DNA from: Pedobacter alluvionis | Lineage (GTDB): Bacteria; Bacteroidota; Bacteroidia; Sphingobacteriales; Sphingobacteriaceae | Reading direction: 5' to 3' | NCBI RefSeq assembly: GCF_003664035.1 | Contig: NZ_RCCK01000010.1 | Coordinates: 1,116,001-1,180,000, forward strand | DNA: 64,000 bases | Shown: positions 26,522 through 36,375 of the stretch, piece after piece | Position numbering within the stretch: the stretch's first letter is position 1 | Layout: each line of letters opens with the position of its first letter | Translations under genes and position numbers: made by a program | Notes under the pieces: generated by a model | Databases searched by the model: none | The model's input: the letters and a program-made list of their open reading frames with translations, nothing else | Told to the model about the DNA's origin: nothing

Positions 26522-26899
26522 TTAGGCTGCAAGTTGTGCATTTATTTTATTAATCAGGTTATTGACATCGAATGGTTTAGCGATGAAATCGTTAGGGGAG
26601 CAAACATTACCTTTGCTATCATTTAAGTTATGACTGGCCGAGATCATGATTACTGGTATGTGTAATGTTGATTGATCTGATTTAAGTAAATTGCAAAGAT
26701 CTCTGCCATCGAAGGCGCCCAGCATCACATCAAGCAGAATTAAGTCGGGTTTAAATTCGTTGATCCGTTTGCTGAAATGGCTTACATCCATTAATCCACT
26801 TATGTCGTAGCCTTCCAGCTTTAAAATCAATTCTATTACCTCTAATATTTCCTCATTATCATCAACCACTAGTATTTTTTTCATTTTCTTGCTACCCAT
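26522..26899 (-). CDS. Single-domain response regulator (CheY-like receiver)
   Basis: The 125-residue protein is only a receiver domain: acidic pair in VVDDNEEI, phosphoacceptor Asp in LILLDVMLG near residue 56, Ser in MISASH near 85 and Lys in FIAKPF near 107. There is no output domain, so it acts by phosphotransfer or protein contact. No kinase gene is adjacent. An alternative start at 26884 (MKKILVVDD) removes five residues and is equally likely. Confidence 0.9.
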   Translation of the reverse strand: MGSKKMKKILVVDDNEEILEVIELILKLEGYDISGLMDVSHFSKRINEFKPDLILLDVMLGAFDGRDLCNLLKSDQSTLHIPVIMISASHNLNDSKGNVCSPNDFIAKPFDVNNLINKINAQLAA

Positions 26900-27099
26900 C
26901 AGGTTATTTAGTGCATTAATGTTTTGTAAATTACTGTCTTAACAAAATTAAACTTAAAAGGTTTCAATAAGTAAATAATAATCAATAATATTAAATGTTT
27001 CTGCTTTTGTGTGGCTAATTATACATGACGCATTAAAACCAATACATCATTTTATGTAAAAATTAACTTTTAGATTACATACAAAATAAAGACTTACCA

Positions 27100-27107
27100 T
27101 ATTTTTG
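27100..27107 (+). promoter_or_regulatory. Candidate Bacteroidota -7 box upstream of the 27161 gene
   Basis: TATTTTTG fits the TAnnTTTG -7 consensus and lies 53 bases before the ATG. No convincing TTG is found about 20 bases upstream, so the support is partial. Confidence 0.35.
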
Positions 27108-27160
27108 ACCGTTCTCGAAATCTTATTTATAAAACAGGAAACGAAGATTTAAAACCAAAA

Positions 27161-27415
27161 ATGAAATACTTAGTCAAAGAAATCAGTGACGGAAACTGCG
27201 ATATTACTTTGTTGCCAGAAAACCTGAATGATAGAAATCTTTTAGCCGAAACTACGAAAGGCCTTCAGCAAGATTATCAGGAAGCTATCCAATCGCATTA
27301 TGAACATGCTTTAAAGAATGAAGTTCATGGCAATGCTGCATTTGTTTCTCTAAATAACGAAGAAAGCAATTATCCGAAAAGAGTAAATGTGAATTACCAG
27401 ATTATTTTAAGCTAA
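27161..27415 (+). CDS. Small acidic hypothetical protein
   Basis: I do not recognise this 84-residue protein. It is soluble, without signal or membrane helix, and reads as a short beta start (MKYLVKEISDGNCDITLLP) followed by a helix rich in Gln, Glu and His (residues 30-52) and a beta-like end. It is preceded by a TATTTTTG promoter box and followed by a strong intrinsic terminator, so it appears to be an independently transcribed single gene. Confidence 0.7.
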   Translation: MKYLVKEISDGNCDITLLPENLNDRNLLAETTKGLQQDYQEAIQSHYEHALKNEVHGNAAFVSLNNEESNYPKRVNVNYQIILS

Positions 27416-27436
27416 ATTAGCTTAATTTACTGGGTC

Positions 27437-27475
27437 AAGGCTTTCTTTAATGGTAAAGAAGGCCTTTTTTGTTTT
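27437..27475 (+). terminator. Intrinsic terminator after the small protein gene
   Basis: The stem AAGGCTTTCTTT / AAAGAAGGCC has a short loop and is followed by TTTTTTGTTTT. It begins 22 bases after the stop codon at 27415. Confidence 0.85.
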
Positions 27476-27870
27476 ATTTCTAATCTGTAATATGAATTTC
27501 TTCTCCAGCCCGGTTACATAAAAGCTTTTTTTATTGCATTAAGGTTTGAATATTTGATATTTGTTTATCATTATGAAATTAATGGCATTAAAAGAGAAAC
27601 CTTTGGTTAAATGACCATATTTGAATCTAATTAGAACATCATTCTTATTGCTTAGTATATTTGAAATGAATTGTGTTTTCTGGATGATGCTTAGGCGAAC
27701 ACTAATTGATGCTAAAATAGTTAAGCGGAAACTTAAAACCATGAATATGCATTTTGTTTTTAGCCTGACTAACAAGCAAGAATATGCTGCTGATTAATAA
27801 CAGAAAGGCTGATCAAAAGAGCAGCCAACACATTATGGCCACAGACAACTAAATTAAAAAACGCAAATAA
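27476..27870. other. AT-rich gap without a supported gene
   Basis: This 395-bp stretch upstream of the ROK gene holds one minus-strand open frame (27539-27775) with no signal, motif or plausible composition, which I do not accept as a gene. It presumably contains the ROK gene promoter; I could not place one with confidence. Confidence 0.5.
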
Positions 27871-28842
27871 ATGATCACTTTAAACCACACCAATCTTGAA
27901 CCCCAATATGCCATTGGGATTGATGTTGGCGGCTCTTCGCTCAAATGCGGTGTAGTAAGCGAGCGAGGAGAAATTTTGTATTCCACGCTGATTCCACTAA
28001 AAAAAGCAAAAACTCAGGGTTCAATTATCGCACTTATTGTGGAAGCGATCCAAACCTGCGCAGCAAAAGTGAAACATCCTGTTTTGGGTGTGGGGATAGG
28101 ATTTCCTGGAACGATATACAATAATAGAATTATTGCCGGTGCCGATAATCTGCCGGGCTTTAAACAACTGGCCCTGGGCGAAATTCTTCAGGATGTAACC
28201 CGTTATAACGTTATTATGGATAACGATACCAATTTGATGGGGCTGGGTGAGATGTGCTATGGTGCTGCTAAAGATTGTGGTGATGTGGTTTTTCTTACCG
28301 TTGGTACAGGGATTGGGGGAGCTGTTATGATTGACAATAAACTGTATGGCGGATTTAGAAATAGGGGAACAGAATTGGGACATATTATTGTAGAACATAA
28401 TGGTTTAGCCTGTGTGTGTGGCATAAAGGGATGTTTGGAAGCCTATGCTTCAGTAACTGCATTATTAAAACATTATCGATTTATTCATCCGGGCATACCC
28501 GAAACAGCAGAAGTTGATGGTCGTTATATTATAGAAAAATACCTGGCTGGTGAAGAGTATGCCATGAAAGCAATGGGTAGGCATTTCGATTACCTGGCAA
28601 CAGGCATCACCAGTTTTATTAATATTTTTAGCCCTGAAAAAATTGTAATTGGGGGTGGCATAAGCGAATCTGGTGCCTTTTATGCGAGAGAAATAGAACG
28701 TAGGATCAAGACCTTAGCTGTTCCGGTATCATCAGCCAATGCCTTGGTTGTTCCGGCAAAATTGGGCAATAAAGCAGGTTTGCTGGGCTGTGCAGCAAAT
28801 GTTTTCCGAAAATTTAAAGCATTCGATTACGCAACGACTTAA
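27871..28842 (+). CDS. ROK-family sugar kinase (glucokinase-like)
   Basis: The 323-residue protein has the N-terminal phosphate-binding motif AIGIDVGGSSLKCGVV, a catalytic region with DNDTNLMGLGE near residue 110, TVGTGIGGAVMID near 142, the glucose-contacting ELGHIIVEHNG near 168 and the zinc motif CVCGIKGCLEAYAS near 181. This is the pattern of ROK sugar kinases that use ATP and glucose or related hexoses. There is no N-terminal helix-turn-helix, so it is an enzyme, not a ROK repressor. It stands alone. Confidence 0.92.
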   Translation: MITLNHTNLEPQYAIGIDVGGSSLKCGVVSERGEILYSTLIPLKKAKTQGSIIALIVEAIQTCAAKVKHPVLGVGIGFPGTIYNNRIIAGADNLPGFKQLALGEILQDVTRYNVIMDNDTNLMGLGEMCYGAAKDCGDVVFLTVGTGIGGAVMIDNKLYGGFRNRGTELGHIIVEHNGLACVCGIKGCLEAYASVTALLKHYRFIHPGIPETAEVDGRYIIEKYLAGEEYAMKAMGRHFDYLATGITSFINIFSPEKIVIGGGISESGAFYAREIERRIKTLAVPVSSANALVVPAKLGNKAGLLGCAANVFRKFKAFDYATT

Positions 28843-28909
28843 ATTACGATAGAAGATTGGGATTATACATAAGGAATCTGCATCCTGACAGATGAAAGCT
28901 TATTTGCCG

Positions 28910-28995
28910 TTATTCCTTATCTTGTACTGTCCAAACCAGGTCTTTCGTTTGATACCCCAGATCATTTGCTTTTCTTAAGTAATCAGCCTTTACTG
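28910..28995 (-). pseudogene. Isolated 3' fragment of a lipocalin gene
   Basis: On the minus strand the fragment encodes VKADYLRKANDLGYQTKDLV and then WTVQDKE with its own stop at 28910. It matches the last 27 or so residues of the lipocalin at 36826-37380 almost exactly at the DNA level, differing at scattered bases and ending in a different stop. Homology breaks sharply near 28995, so the rest of the gene is absent. Confidence 0.85.
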
Positions 28996-29460
28996 TGCAC
29001 TGTCCTGAAAGTGGTGTAGAATAATCTGGACTATGTGTACGATTACAACTATACTTGACCTTGTATGAATATTAACAATAAAAAATTCAAAGGAACAAAT
29101 TATGCAACGCTCCAAAACGCAAAGTTAAGAATGGCATGGGGAGATAAATTTACGATCCTTTGGGCCTCTATTAATTTTATTGTCGTTTAGCCATATTGGG
29201 AACCTTAATATTAAGTCCACGTTCATTATATAACGACACCAATAATTGGGATCAAAATATTTTCAAAGAAGATAACATTGCCCGAATTATTTTTTACCAT
29301 TAGTGTAAATGAATGCTATTGCCCGACAACGGCTGTCTGGCATCATTAGCGGTATTAGCTGCTATCAGATTTTTGTCAGTTGTCGAAGATTCAGTCAATA
29401 ATTTAAATTCGCTACCGGTTTGTGCAAGGAGAGGGCCTGGGAACGATTGTAAAAAGTTGG
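28996..29460. other. Decayed intergenic DNA
   Basis: No gene is supported here. A 41-codon plus-strand frame starting with the ATG at 29066 (MNINNKKFKGTNYATLQ) and ending near 29191 reads like a protein fragment but I cannot assign it. The stretch joins the lipocalin fragment to the T9SS protease island and looks like junction debris. Confidence 0.45.
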
Positions 29461-29462
29461 TA

Positions 29463-29485
29463 GGGATCAGATTTTTACTGATCCC
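29463..29485 (-). terminator. Candidate terminator of the protease island
   Basis: GGGATCA-gatttttac-TGATCCC is a perfect 7-bp stem 18 bases beyond the metalloprotease stop. The tail on the minus strand is not T-rich, so it may only stabilise or pause the transcript. Confidence 0.5.
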
Positions 29486-29503
29486 TTAATTATCGGTTTT
29501 TGA

Positions 29504-31558
29504 TTAGTGTTTAATGATAATCTGCTTTTTGGTAATTTCCTTTCCTTTATAGACATGAAGAAAATACCTCCCGTTGGGGAGATCTGCTGTTGTTAAGGTA
29601 AGCTTTGTCTGTTTCCCCTTATTGGGCAATGATTTTATGACTTTTCCCCGATCATCCAATATTTGGATTCTATCTGCAGTTTGAACTGTTAGATTTTTAT
29701 CTGTTCCAACCTGCTCAACAGAAATCTCTTGGTCAGCGGGATTCGGATAGATACTTATGAGTCCCACGCCCCCGCAATGCTCCGTGGAAACGCCCAGATA
29801 TACCGGATCTCCCAATCCACAGGCATTCACGCCACGGACAGAAATGAAGCTGGTAACCGGATCAGGTCCCGTTTTAATCTGGATAGAAAACCCGATAATA
29901 CTTGGTGCATAGAACTGATTGCTCCCTCCGCCGTAATTGGGTGAACTCCAGCCTGGGGGAAGGACCCAATACCAATTGGTCAGGTAGCCGGTAGTAGTTG
30001 AGCCGGAGGCCTCGATTTGATAGGTGGTGTTCGGGCAAAGTCTGAAATTTCCATCCTGGGGATCCATGATATATAAATATTCTGGCGCAGGCGGCGTTCC
30101 ATCTCCAACATATTTGGTAATGACTATCGGACAGTCGGTAACCCCACTAATTGTACAGGTGAGTGTTTGATAGCCCGATTCGTAATTACTTGATGCCAGG
30201 GTAATGCTGTTAGAGGTTGGGCCTGGGGAACTGGTAATGATAAAAGGAGAGGCGATTGACCAGCTATAGCTTGCTCCCGGGATACTGGGCAGCGAATAGT
30301 TTGCGGAACCGCCACAGGTAAGTTTGTCCGGTCCCTGCATCTCAAAAAAAGAACTGGCAAACAAGCACATTCCATAATTGTTAATGTGTGAGCTGATCGA
30401 ACCGATCTCTGGCGTTGAGAAATATAGTGGGATGGCTTTGGTTCCCTGGCACATAATACTGGCGTTAGCCGTATTACAATTGACCCCATTTTCATGAACC
30501 GCGCCAAGATCGTGCCCGATCTCATGGGCGGTCGTTGCAAACAGATCTATCCTATCTCTGGTAAAGCCATAAGATTTACTTACATCTCTACAAATAGTGC
30601 CTATTTCATACACCCTGCCGGTTACCCCCGGTGCGTTGAAGGATCTGCCGGTAAATAGATGGACATGACTTCTGTTCACGTTTGCAAAATGGCTGTTCCA
30701 GTATCCGCGGAGTTGATCAACAAGGGTTTCAGATCCTGACTCTATGGTGGGGTCTCCTGAATAGGGATCCGAAGAAGTAGTCCATACATTTTGGTAAACA
30801 ACCAATACCTCAAAGTTAAAAGTAGAAAGGTAGGCATCCTGGATCATGTTGATAATAGCCAGAATCTCCGCATTGGTGCCTGTTCCATAACTCTGGAAGA
30901 ATTCGAAATCCGCTTCTGTTGCTATCCGGAGAAACCTACAGTTGGTTTCAAGTCCCTTAGGCTGTGGAGTTACCTTACTGTCGATGCTGTTCTTGAGGAA
31001 ATCTTTCTCCATTTTGGTCGTAACGCCGCACAGTCCGTCATAACCGGCAATTATATCCTCCTGCTGGTAGATTATGGTTTTTGAGCGGTCTGCTTTTTCT
31101 GAAAGGCGGTACTTGCCAAGCTGTTCGATGAATAGCTTTTTGTTTCCCTGGGTGATATATCCTTTGATCATATCATCACTTATTGTGAGCCGCACTTTAT
31201 TCTCGGGCCGGCCCAAATACCCCTTATAAGTTCTCACCTCGGGCTGTTGTTGGGATACCGGCTTACCATTTTCAGATGACTGGTAGTCAAATGAGATAAC
31301 ATTGGACGGTTCCAATATTAAGTTAAGGGCGCTATCTCCCAGCTTGAGGGTGAGTTGTAAATTGCCTTTAGCCTGGCGTTCAGCGCCAAGAGATTTTAGA
31401 TCGAGATCAAAGAGTTGGAAAGATTTAAGATACTTGGCTAGTGTATCATGACTGGATTTGCTGATCGAAGCAGTCTTGGACGACAGGGTAGTCTGGGCTA
31501 GTGACCTGAAAGCTCCAATGGCTAATAAAAGGAAAAGAAACAATGATTTTTTTTTCAT
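29504..31558 (-). CDS. Secreted reprolysin-like (M12B) metalloprotease with T9SS sorting domain
   Basis: The 684-residue protein has a signal peptide (cleavage near SLAQ, residue 22), a propeptide-like region to about 190, a metzincin catalytic domain with the zinc motif HEIGHDLGAVH near residue 345 and a possible Met-turn in ASIMCQGT near 367, then PKD/Ig-like domains (about 410-590), and a type A T9SS sorting domain from about 605 (IYPNPADQEISV) ending in KKQIIIKH. T9SS sorting domains send cargo across the outer membrane, where it is released or surface-anchored. It is the last gene of a five-gene island with a serine protease and PorV. Confidence 0.9.
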   Translation of the reverse strand: MKKKSLFLFLLLAIGAFRSLAQTTLSSKTASISKSSHDTLAKYLKSFQLFDLDLKSLGAERQAKGNLQLTLKLGDSALNLILEPSNVISFDYQSSENGKPVSQQQPEVRTYKGYLGRPENKVRLTISDDMIKGYITQGNKKLFIEQLGKYRLSEKADRSKTIIYQQEDIIAGYDGLCGVTTKMEKDFLKNSIDSKVTPQPKGLETNCRFLRIATEADFEFFQSYGTGTNAEILAIINMIQDAYLSTFNFEVLVVYQNVWTTSSDPYSGDPTIESGSETLVDQLRGYWNSHFANVNRSHVHLFTGRSFNAPGVTGRVYEIGTICRDVSKSYGFTRDRIDLFATTAHEIGHDLGAVHENGVNCNTANASIMCQGTKAIPLYFSTPEIGSISSHINNYGMCLFASSFFEMQGPDKLTCGGSANYSLPSIPGASYSWSIASPFIITSSPGPTSNSITLASSNYESGYQTLTCTISGVTDCPIVITKYVGDGTPPAPEYLYIMDPQDGNFRLCPNTTYQIEASGSTTTGYLTNWYWVLPPGWSSPNYGGGSNQFYAPSIIGFSIQIKTGPDPVTSFISVRGVNACGLGDPVYLGVSTEHCGGVGLISIYPNPADQEISVEQVGTDKNLTVQTADRIQILDDRGKVIKSLPNKGKQTKLTLTTADLPNGRYFLHVYKGKEITKKQIIIKH

Positions 31559-31686
31559 GAGAGTGCGTGTAAGAAGAGTTATTTTTATACTGAACTATAG
31601 TGTCTGGCTATATTGATGCACCATAAATCCTGAACAGCCTGTTCGCACAGATTATGGCAAACAAACAGCTGTTAGAAATAGGTTGT

Positions 31687-32058
31687 TTAAAAACGGATAG
31701 CTGTAAGTTCTGCGTTGATCGAAACAGCATCTGTTTCGGCCGGTAAAACTTCAACTTTTGCGCTAAACGTTAATGTTTTAGATTCCTTTGCCTTCAAGGG
31801 ATATTTAGCCGCTGGATAATTGCAAAGCAGAAGGGGAAGCTTTTGACTGCCAGTAACAATTATATACCTATATTCTGTAAGTATAATACCGCTGACCTCA
31901 TTGGTGAAATATACTGTGCCCTGTTGGGTTTCGATACCGGTGAGTTTGCCCGTTAGGTTACATTTTTCCAAAGCAATGGATTCAGAAGCTGGGATTTTGG
32001 AGCACTGTGTTAAAGAAAGGGACAGTAATCCCCAAATAAGAAGATAAGCGTTTTTCAT
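31687..32058 (-). CDS. Small lipoprotein, island-associated
   Basis: The 123-residue protein has a lipoprotein signal with Cys near residue 19 (SLTQC). The mature part alternates like an all-beta domain and contains no motif I recognise. It lies between PorV and the metalloprotease, with gaps of 155 and 128 bases, on the same strand. A second small lipoprotein opens the island; both could be surface partners or inhibitors of the proteases, which is inference. Confidence 0.75.
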   Translation of the reverse strand: MKNAYLLIWGLLSLSLTQCSKIPASESIALEKCNLTGKLTGIETQQGTVYFTNEVSGIILTEYRYIIVTGSQKLPLLLCNYPAAKYPLKAKESKTLTFSAKVEVLPAETDAVSINAELTAIRF

Positions 32059-32213
32059 TAGGATGTTATGTTAGTTCATGATTTAGTTTATTTTAGTTGG
32101 TTTCGAAACGCAATTGGTTGTTGGTGAGTTTTTTGCATAAAAATAAAAAATGTAGGGCGCATGGTCAACTTTTTTAATAATTGTTAAGGAAGTTCCTTCC
32201 ACTCAAAAGATTT

Positions 32214-33353
32214 CTAGATTCGCAAAAAAAGTGTGAACTTCAAAGCGTTTGCCATGGGAGTTTTGTCAGGATTTGCAGCAATATACCCAATGTCAAGTGC
32301 CAGCCTGGAAAATACAATTCCCGTTCCTAAAGTCAGATATCTCCTATTGCCCTTGCTAGGGCTTTCATAAAAATAACCACCTCTTAGCGCAAATTTATTT
32401 TTAAAGAAAAACTCTATTCCTGTAGCAACGGATATTTCAGATATTTCCTCACTTATTCCACCATCGGCATCAGAAAATGAAGAGAAGATCGCGCTCGGTA
32501 CAGATTTGTCGAGGTACGATCTGTTTTGCTGATCTGGTCCGTAATAATTGGGTGAGGGAACAAGAAGTTTGTTTAGGTCGAGAGAAAGGGTAAATTTATC
32601 AGCTCCTGCCATTGGCAGACAAAGCGAGGATCCAATCTTTAGGTTAGTGGGGAGAAACTCTTTTTGTTGGGCCGAGTAACTTATTTTTGGTCCAATATTG
32701 GAAATATCCATACCTACAGAAAAAAGGAGATTCCTATCCACCAAGGTGACTTCATTTTTATATATAGCTGATATATCCACGCCGAACCCGCTTGCATTAC
32801 CGGCATTGGTATCACCAAGAAAACCAGATGACCTTAGACTGGAGTTAATGAACCGGCCTGTTAGGGCAATAGCCAGTTGATCTCCAAAAGTTTGTGCATA
32901 TGATAAATCAATTGCCATTTCCCGGGGATTAAATGCCCCAACTGATTGTCTATCGTCATTGACAAGTTCAAAAGTACCCAGTGAGAGGTAACGTATTGTT
33001 CCTCCGATCGATTGTTTTGCGTTCACTCGGAAAACAGTACTCAAACTTGAAAGAGAGATTCCGTCAGCTAGCGATTTCATGATCGGGCTGTAGGAAACTG
33101 CAGAAACATTTCGTGCCTCGCTGAAGGCAATTTTGGATGGATTGCTGAAAAGGCTATTTTTGTCGTCCAAAAACGCTACGCCCGATTCCCCCATAGCGCC
33201 TGTTCTCGCATCTGAATTGATCAACAGAAAAGGAAAGGCGGTATGTATCGCTTTTTGAGGAATGCTGACAGATGTTGCAGCCTGCTGGCAAAAACAAGTC
33301 ACTGATGAAAACACAGTCGCCAGTAAAGCAAAGGTAAATCTTATGTTTTTCAT
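32214..33353 (-). CDS. porV: PorV-type T9SS outer-membrane protein
   Basis: The protein of 379 residues (start MKNIRFTF at 33353, one base after the upstream stop; a longer start at 33368 would overlap) has a signal peptide ending near CFCQQ and a FadL-like beta-barrel pattern. The N-terminal block FPFLLINSDARTGAMGESGV and the following NPSKIAFS are typical of PorV (LptO). PorV shuttles T9SS cargo from the translocon to the attachment complex. It is usually found next to porU; here it is sandwiched between two T9SS-cargo protease genes. Confidence 0.88.
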   Translation of the reverse strand: MKNIRFTFALLATVFSSVTCFCQQAATSVSIPQKAIHTAFPFLLINSDARTGAMGESGVAFLDDKNSLFSNPSKIAFSEARNVSAVSYSPIMKSLADGISLSSLSTVFRVNAKQSIGGTIRYLSLGTFELVNDDRQSVGAFNPREMAIDLSYAQTFGDQLAIALTGRFINSSLRSSGFLGDTNAGNASGFGVDISAIYKNEVTLVDRNLLFSVGMDISNIGPKISYSAQQKEFLPTNLKIGSSLCLPMAGADKFTLSLDLNKLLVPSPNYYGPDQQNRSYLDKSVPSAIFSSFSDADGGISEEISEISVATGIEFFFKNKFALRGGYFYESPSKGNRRYLTLGTGIVFSRLALDIGYIAANPDKTPMANALKFTLFLRI

Positions 33354-33354
33354 A

Positions 33355-35463
33355 TTAATGGCGAACAATTACCTGTTTTTTTATCGTTTGCGTCCCATCA
33401 TTGATATGTATAAAATAGGTTCCATTCGGAACTGACTCCACATTTATTTTGGTTGAGCCGGATGATGATGAGCCTGTCCTGATCGTTTTTCCCGTGTTGT
33501 CCAAAAGCGTAACCTGAAATGCCTGTTTCTGATCAACGGTTTTTGAGGAACCGCCAGAATTTTTTGACACTTCGAATTCTGTGCTGGATGGATTTGGGGA
33601 AATTAGCCAGGAGAAACCGCATGGTGGATAATAGGTCGCATCGTTAGCAAGTAATTTTGGCGAAATTCCACAGCTCGTTTTTACCCGAAGATTAAGGGTT
33701 ATTGGGTTAGCAGGGAATTCATATATACTAAAATCGGGACTTGTACTCGGAGGATACTCGGCCCCATTGTATATCCAGATATATTGAAGGTTCGGCGTCA
33801 CGGGGGTGATATCAAAAGACGCCTCCCAGTCACTTCCGCCAATACAGGCCGAATGATACATGCGTATGCTAACAGCGGGAGCAGGAACGCCGACTATAAC
33901 TTTGTATTCGCGGAAAACAACATCATTCAGGGAAGCCCTGATATAACCATTTTCGCTTGAATTTATGCTTATAGGAGATACTGTAACCGATCCGGCGGTG
34001 CTCGAAACGATGTTTAATTGAGAAGAAACCGACCAGGTAATGGTATAGCCTGATGGCAGGTTTGGCATATTGTATGTCGCGTTCTGACCATAACAGATGT
34101 TGCTGGGACCAGTCAATAAACCTCTGTCAAGCGGAGCAATCTCAAACAAATCCTGATTAGGTGACAGCCAATACTTGAGCTGGGTATGGGCCAGCGGCTG
34201 TAGGTCCCATGATTTGCCGAATTTTCCAAACCGGTCGTTTAAAGTTGGGTTGCTACAACTTGACGAACCTCCCCTAAGCTGACCGATCACCTGTTTTGAC
34301 TCGTTGAACAAAGGAGCACCCGATGATCCCCCTTCGGTTACCCCAAGGTTCCACTCAACTCCCCACATGTTTGCACTAAAAGTGCTGGTCTGTATCAATC
34401 CGGTAAATGAAATCTTCTGCACATCCCCTGAAGGATGGTGGATCGAAGCACCCCAATTTGGAGGGGTGTTGGATCTATTCCAGCCGTAAAGGCTCAAATT
34501 GGACTCAATTGGGAGTGCATTAAACAGTTCAACCAATGCAAAGTCCGTTCCTTCATATGCTGCACGCCAGGTTGCACCGTAAAACTGCCATACTGAATTC
34601 AGAACTGATCCCAGGCAGGTCTCTCTGCGGTAAAAGAACTGGAATGTATAATTACTGGTCGCATTGACTTCGTTTGCATTTAAAGTTCCATCATTATCAC
34701 TATCCAGACAGTGGAAAGCAGTCAGAAAAAACGGCCTTCCATCGTTGTTTTCATTGTTGACCAATGCGCCGGTACACTGGGATCCACCAGTGAAGTATCT
34801 GGCCGTTGGTCCTCCGTCCCAATCCTCCCTGCAGGCAATGTCGACCATACATGGTTCTGAATCATTTAGACCCTTGGCGCTTTGCTGGCTTTTATAAACA
34901 TCCCTGTATCCGATAATCACTTCTGATATGACAATCTGGCTAACAGTCTTTAAAGACTTTGTATCCTTTTCCCTTAATAGTACTGTAATCGCACCTCCCT
35001 TTAGCGGTGCAATCCCATAGGTTCCCTGTTTATTGTTTTCTTTGGATGTGATAGGACCCAGGATCATATCATGATCTTCATTGTAGATATATAACAGTGC
35101 TGATCCCGATAAAGCAAACTTGCTGAAGTTCAGACTCAGGGATGAAGCTCCCGGCGAACTGATTTTAAGCTCGGCATAACTGCTTTCTCCGTCGGACCAT
35201 GAGGAGCCTTCCGAGATCGAAATACTTTTTGAAACTGGTTTTCCATAGAGAAACGGAATTTTTGCCGTATCGACAATGGCTTTTTCTTTTGAAAAGTCAG
35301 TGGTTACCACAATGGTTTTAATCATGCGTTTGATGTTTAGGTTTTTGGGCAGAAAGCTCATAATTAAAGAGGTATCGGTCGATTCCCTTAATAAAACCTG
35401 TGCATTTACGCTAATGGTGCCTATTAGGATCATCGTAAAAATGATCAGAGCTGTTTTTTTCAT
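33355..35463 (-). CDS. Secreted lysyl-endopeptidase-like serine protease with T9SS sorting domain
   Basis: The 702-residue protein has a signal peptide (ISVNA near residue 21), a pro-region to about 200, a trypsin-fold catalytic domain with His in FFLTAFHCLD near 252, Asp in GTDFALVEL near 307 and Ser in GGSSGAPLF near 380, then a PKD-like domain and an Ig-like region (about 445-610) and a type A T9SS sorting domain ending in KKQVIVRH. Cysteine-rich spacing around CTGALVNN and FHCLD resembles lysyl endopeptidases. Only one base separates its stop from the PorV start, so the two are almost certainly co-translated. Confidence 0.9.
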   Translation of the reverse strand: MKKTALIIFTMILIGTISVNAQVLLRESTDTSLIMSFLPKNLNIKRMIKTIVVTTDFSKEKAIVDTAKIPFLYGKPVSKSISISEGSSWSDGESSYAELKISSPGASSLSLNFSKFALSGSALLYIYNEDHDMILGPITSKENNKQGTYGIAPLKGGAITVLLREKDTKSLKTVSQIVISEVIIGYRDVYKSQQSAKGLNDSEPCMVDIACREDWDGGPTARYFTGGSQCTGALVNNENNDGRPFFLTAFHCLDSDNDGTLNANEVNATSNYTFQFFYRRETCLGSVLNSVWQFYGATWRAAYEGTDFALVELFNALPIESNLSLYGWNRSNTPPNWGASIHHPSGDVQKISFTGLIQTSTFSANMWGVEWNLGVTEGGSSGAPLFNESKQVIGQLRGGSSSCSNPTLNDRFGKFGKSWDLQPLAHTQLKYWLSPNQDLFEIAPLDRGLLTGPSNICYGQNATYNMPNLPSGYTITWSVSSQLNIVSSTAGSVTVSPISINSSENGYIRASLNDVVFREYKVIVGVPAPAVSIRMYHSACIGGSDWEASFDITPVTPNLQYIWIYNGAEYPPSTSPDFSIYEFPANPITLNLRVKTSCGISPKLLANDATYYPPCGFSWLISPNPSSTEFEVSKNSGGSSKTVDQKQAFQVTLLDNTGKTIRTGSSSSGSTKINVESVPNGTYFIHINDGTQTIKKQVIVRH

Positions 35464-35503
35464 TTGTGAGACGTTAGATGAGTAGATAGGTTAATTTGTT
35501 AGG

Positions 35504-35905
35504 TCAGTTTGCTACACGTATTATATTTTTTAAACGGATTTTTAAAATGTTAAAATTTACTGGATCTGTGACGCTGCATTCCTGTTGGGTCGATTTTCCA
35601 TCCAGATAAAATTCGAAAAGGTAGCGTTTGCCAACGATTTTGGAGGAGTCCGGAAGTTGATAGGTTTTGACAACATTGGAATATGCTTTACCGTTGTAGG
35701 TGATGTTTTCTCCATATGTTTTGTTTCCCGTGTTAGGTTCTGCAAATTGGATTAGCCATGCATTTTCGGATGGTATGCTTTGGCAGTTCTCTGAACCTAT
35801 AACAGAACCAACAGCATTTTCATAATCCGGTTGAAATGGTGGCTTTTCTTTACAGCTGGAATAAATGAGGACCAGAAGTCCGAGTACATGTAGTTTTTTG
35901 AGCAT
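35504..35905 (-). CDS. Small lipoprotein, first gene of the protease island
   Basis: The 133-residue protein has a lipoprotein signal (YSSC, Cys near residue 18). The mature part is polar with paired Cys residues (ENCQS and QECSV), suggesting a disulfide-held beta domain; no family is recognised. It lies 40 bases upstream of the serine protease gene and probably starts the operon. Confidence 0.75.
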   Translation of the reverse strand: MLKKLHVLGLLVLIYSSCKEKPPFQPDYENAVGSVIGSENCQSIPSENAWLIQFAEPNTGNKTYGENITYNGKAYSNVVKTYQLPDSSKIVGKRYLFEFYLDGKSTQQECSVTDPVNFNILKIRLKNIIRVAN

Positions 35906-36375
35906 AGATATTTAGTTAAATTCTGTAGTAATAAATTCCCTGTAAAAAGAAGGTGTGAAATCATATTAATACTACAATTGACGAAATTAAAAATACAAAT
36001 AAAATAATTTTTTACGGCAATATTTTTTTGTCTTTATTTTCTGCTATCTGAATTGCCAAATCTTCTGTGAGAAACAACACAGATAATAATAAAGCTAAAA
36101 TTCACATATTTAGTCTTATAGCTATTTTGTTAACCAATAAATGAGTCTTTTGTAGTTTCCGTATAGGTATTAAAGTCACTACTAATTTGTGTTCATACTT
36201 ATAAAACGTATTAATTTTCAATACGCTACAGTTCAGCTTAATTATTTTCAAAAAGCTGTTATGGTTTTAAAGATAGTACTGGAAACCTTCATCTAGCATC
36301 TGTATCCCTGTTGCCAAACTTTATACAATATCAACTTGTAAATATAAATTTTGGTCTTGTCTGCTCATTCATGAT

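Noticed and set aside
26522..26899. Receiver protein as partner of the LytST system
   Set aside because: It is 16 kb away, has no DNA-binding domain and no kinase neighbour, so no link can be supported.
27539..27775. A 78-codon minus-strand open frame
   Set aside because: No motif, signal or terminator supports it, and its residue pattern looks like translated AT-rich spacer.
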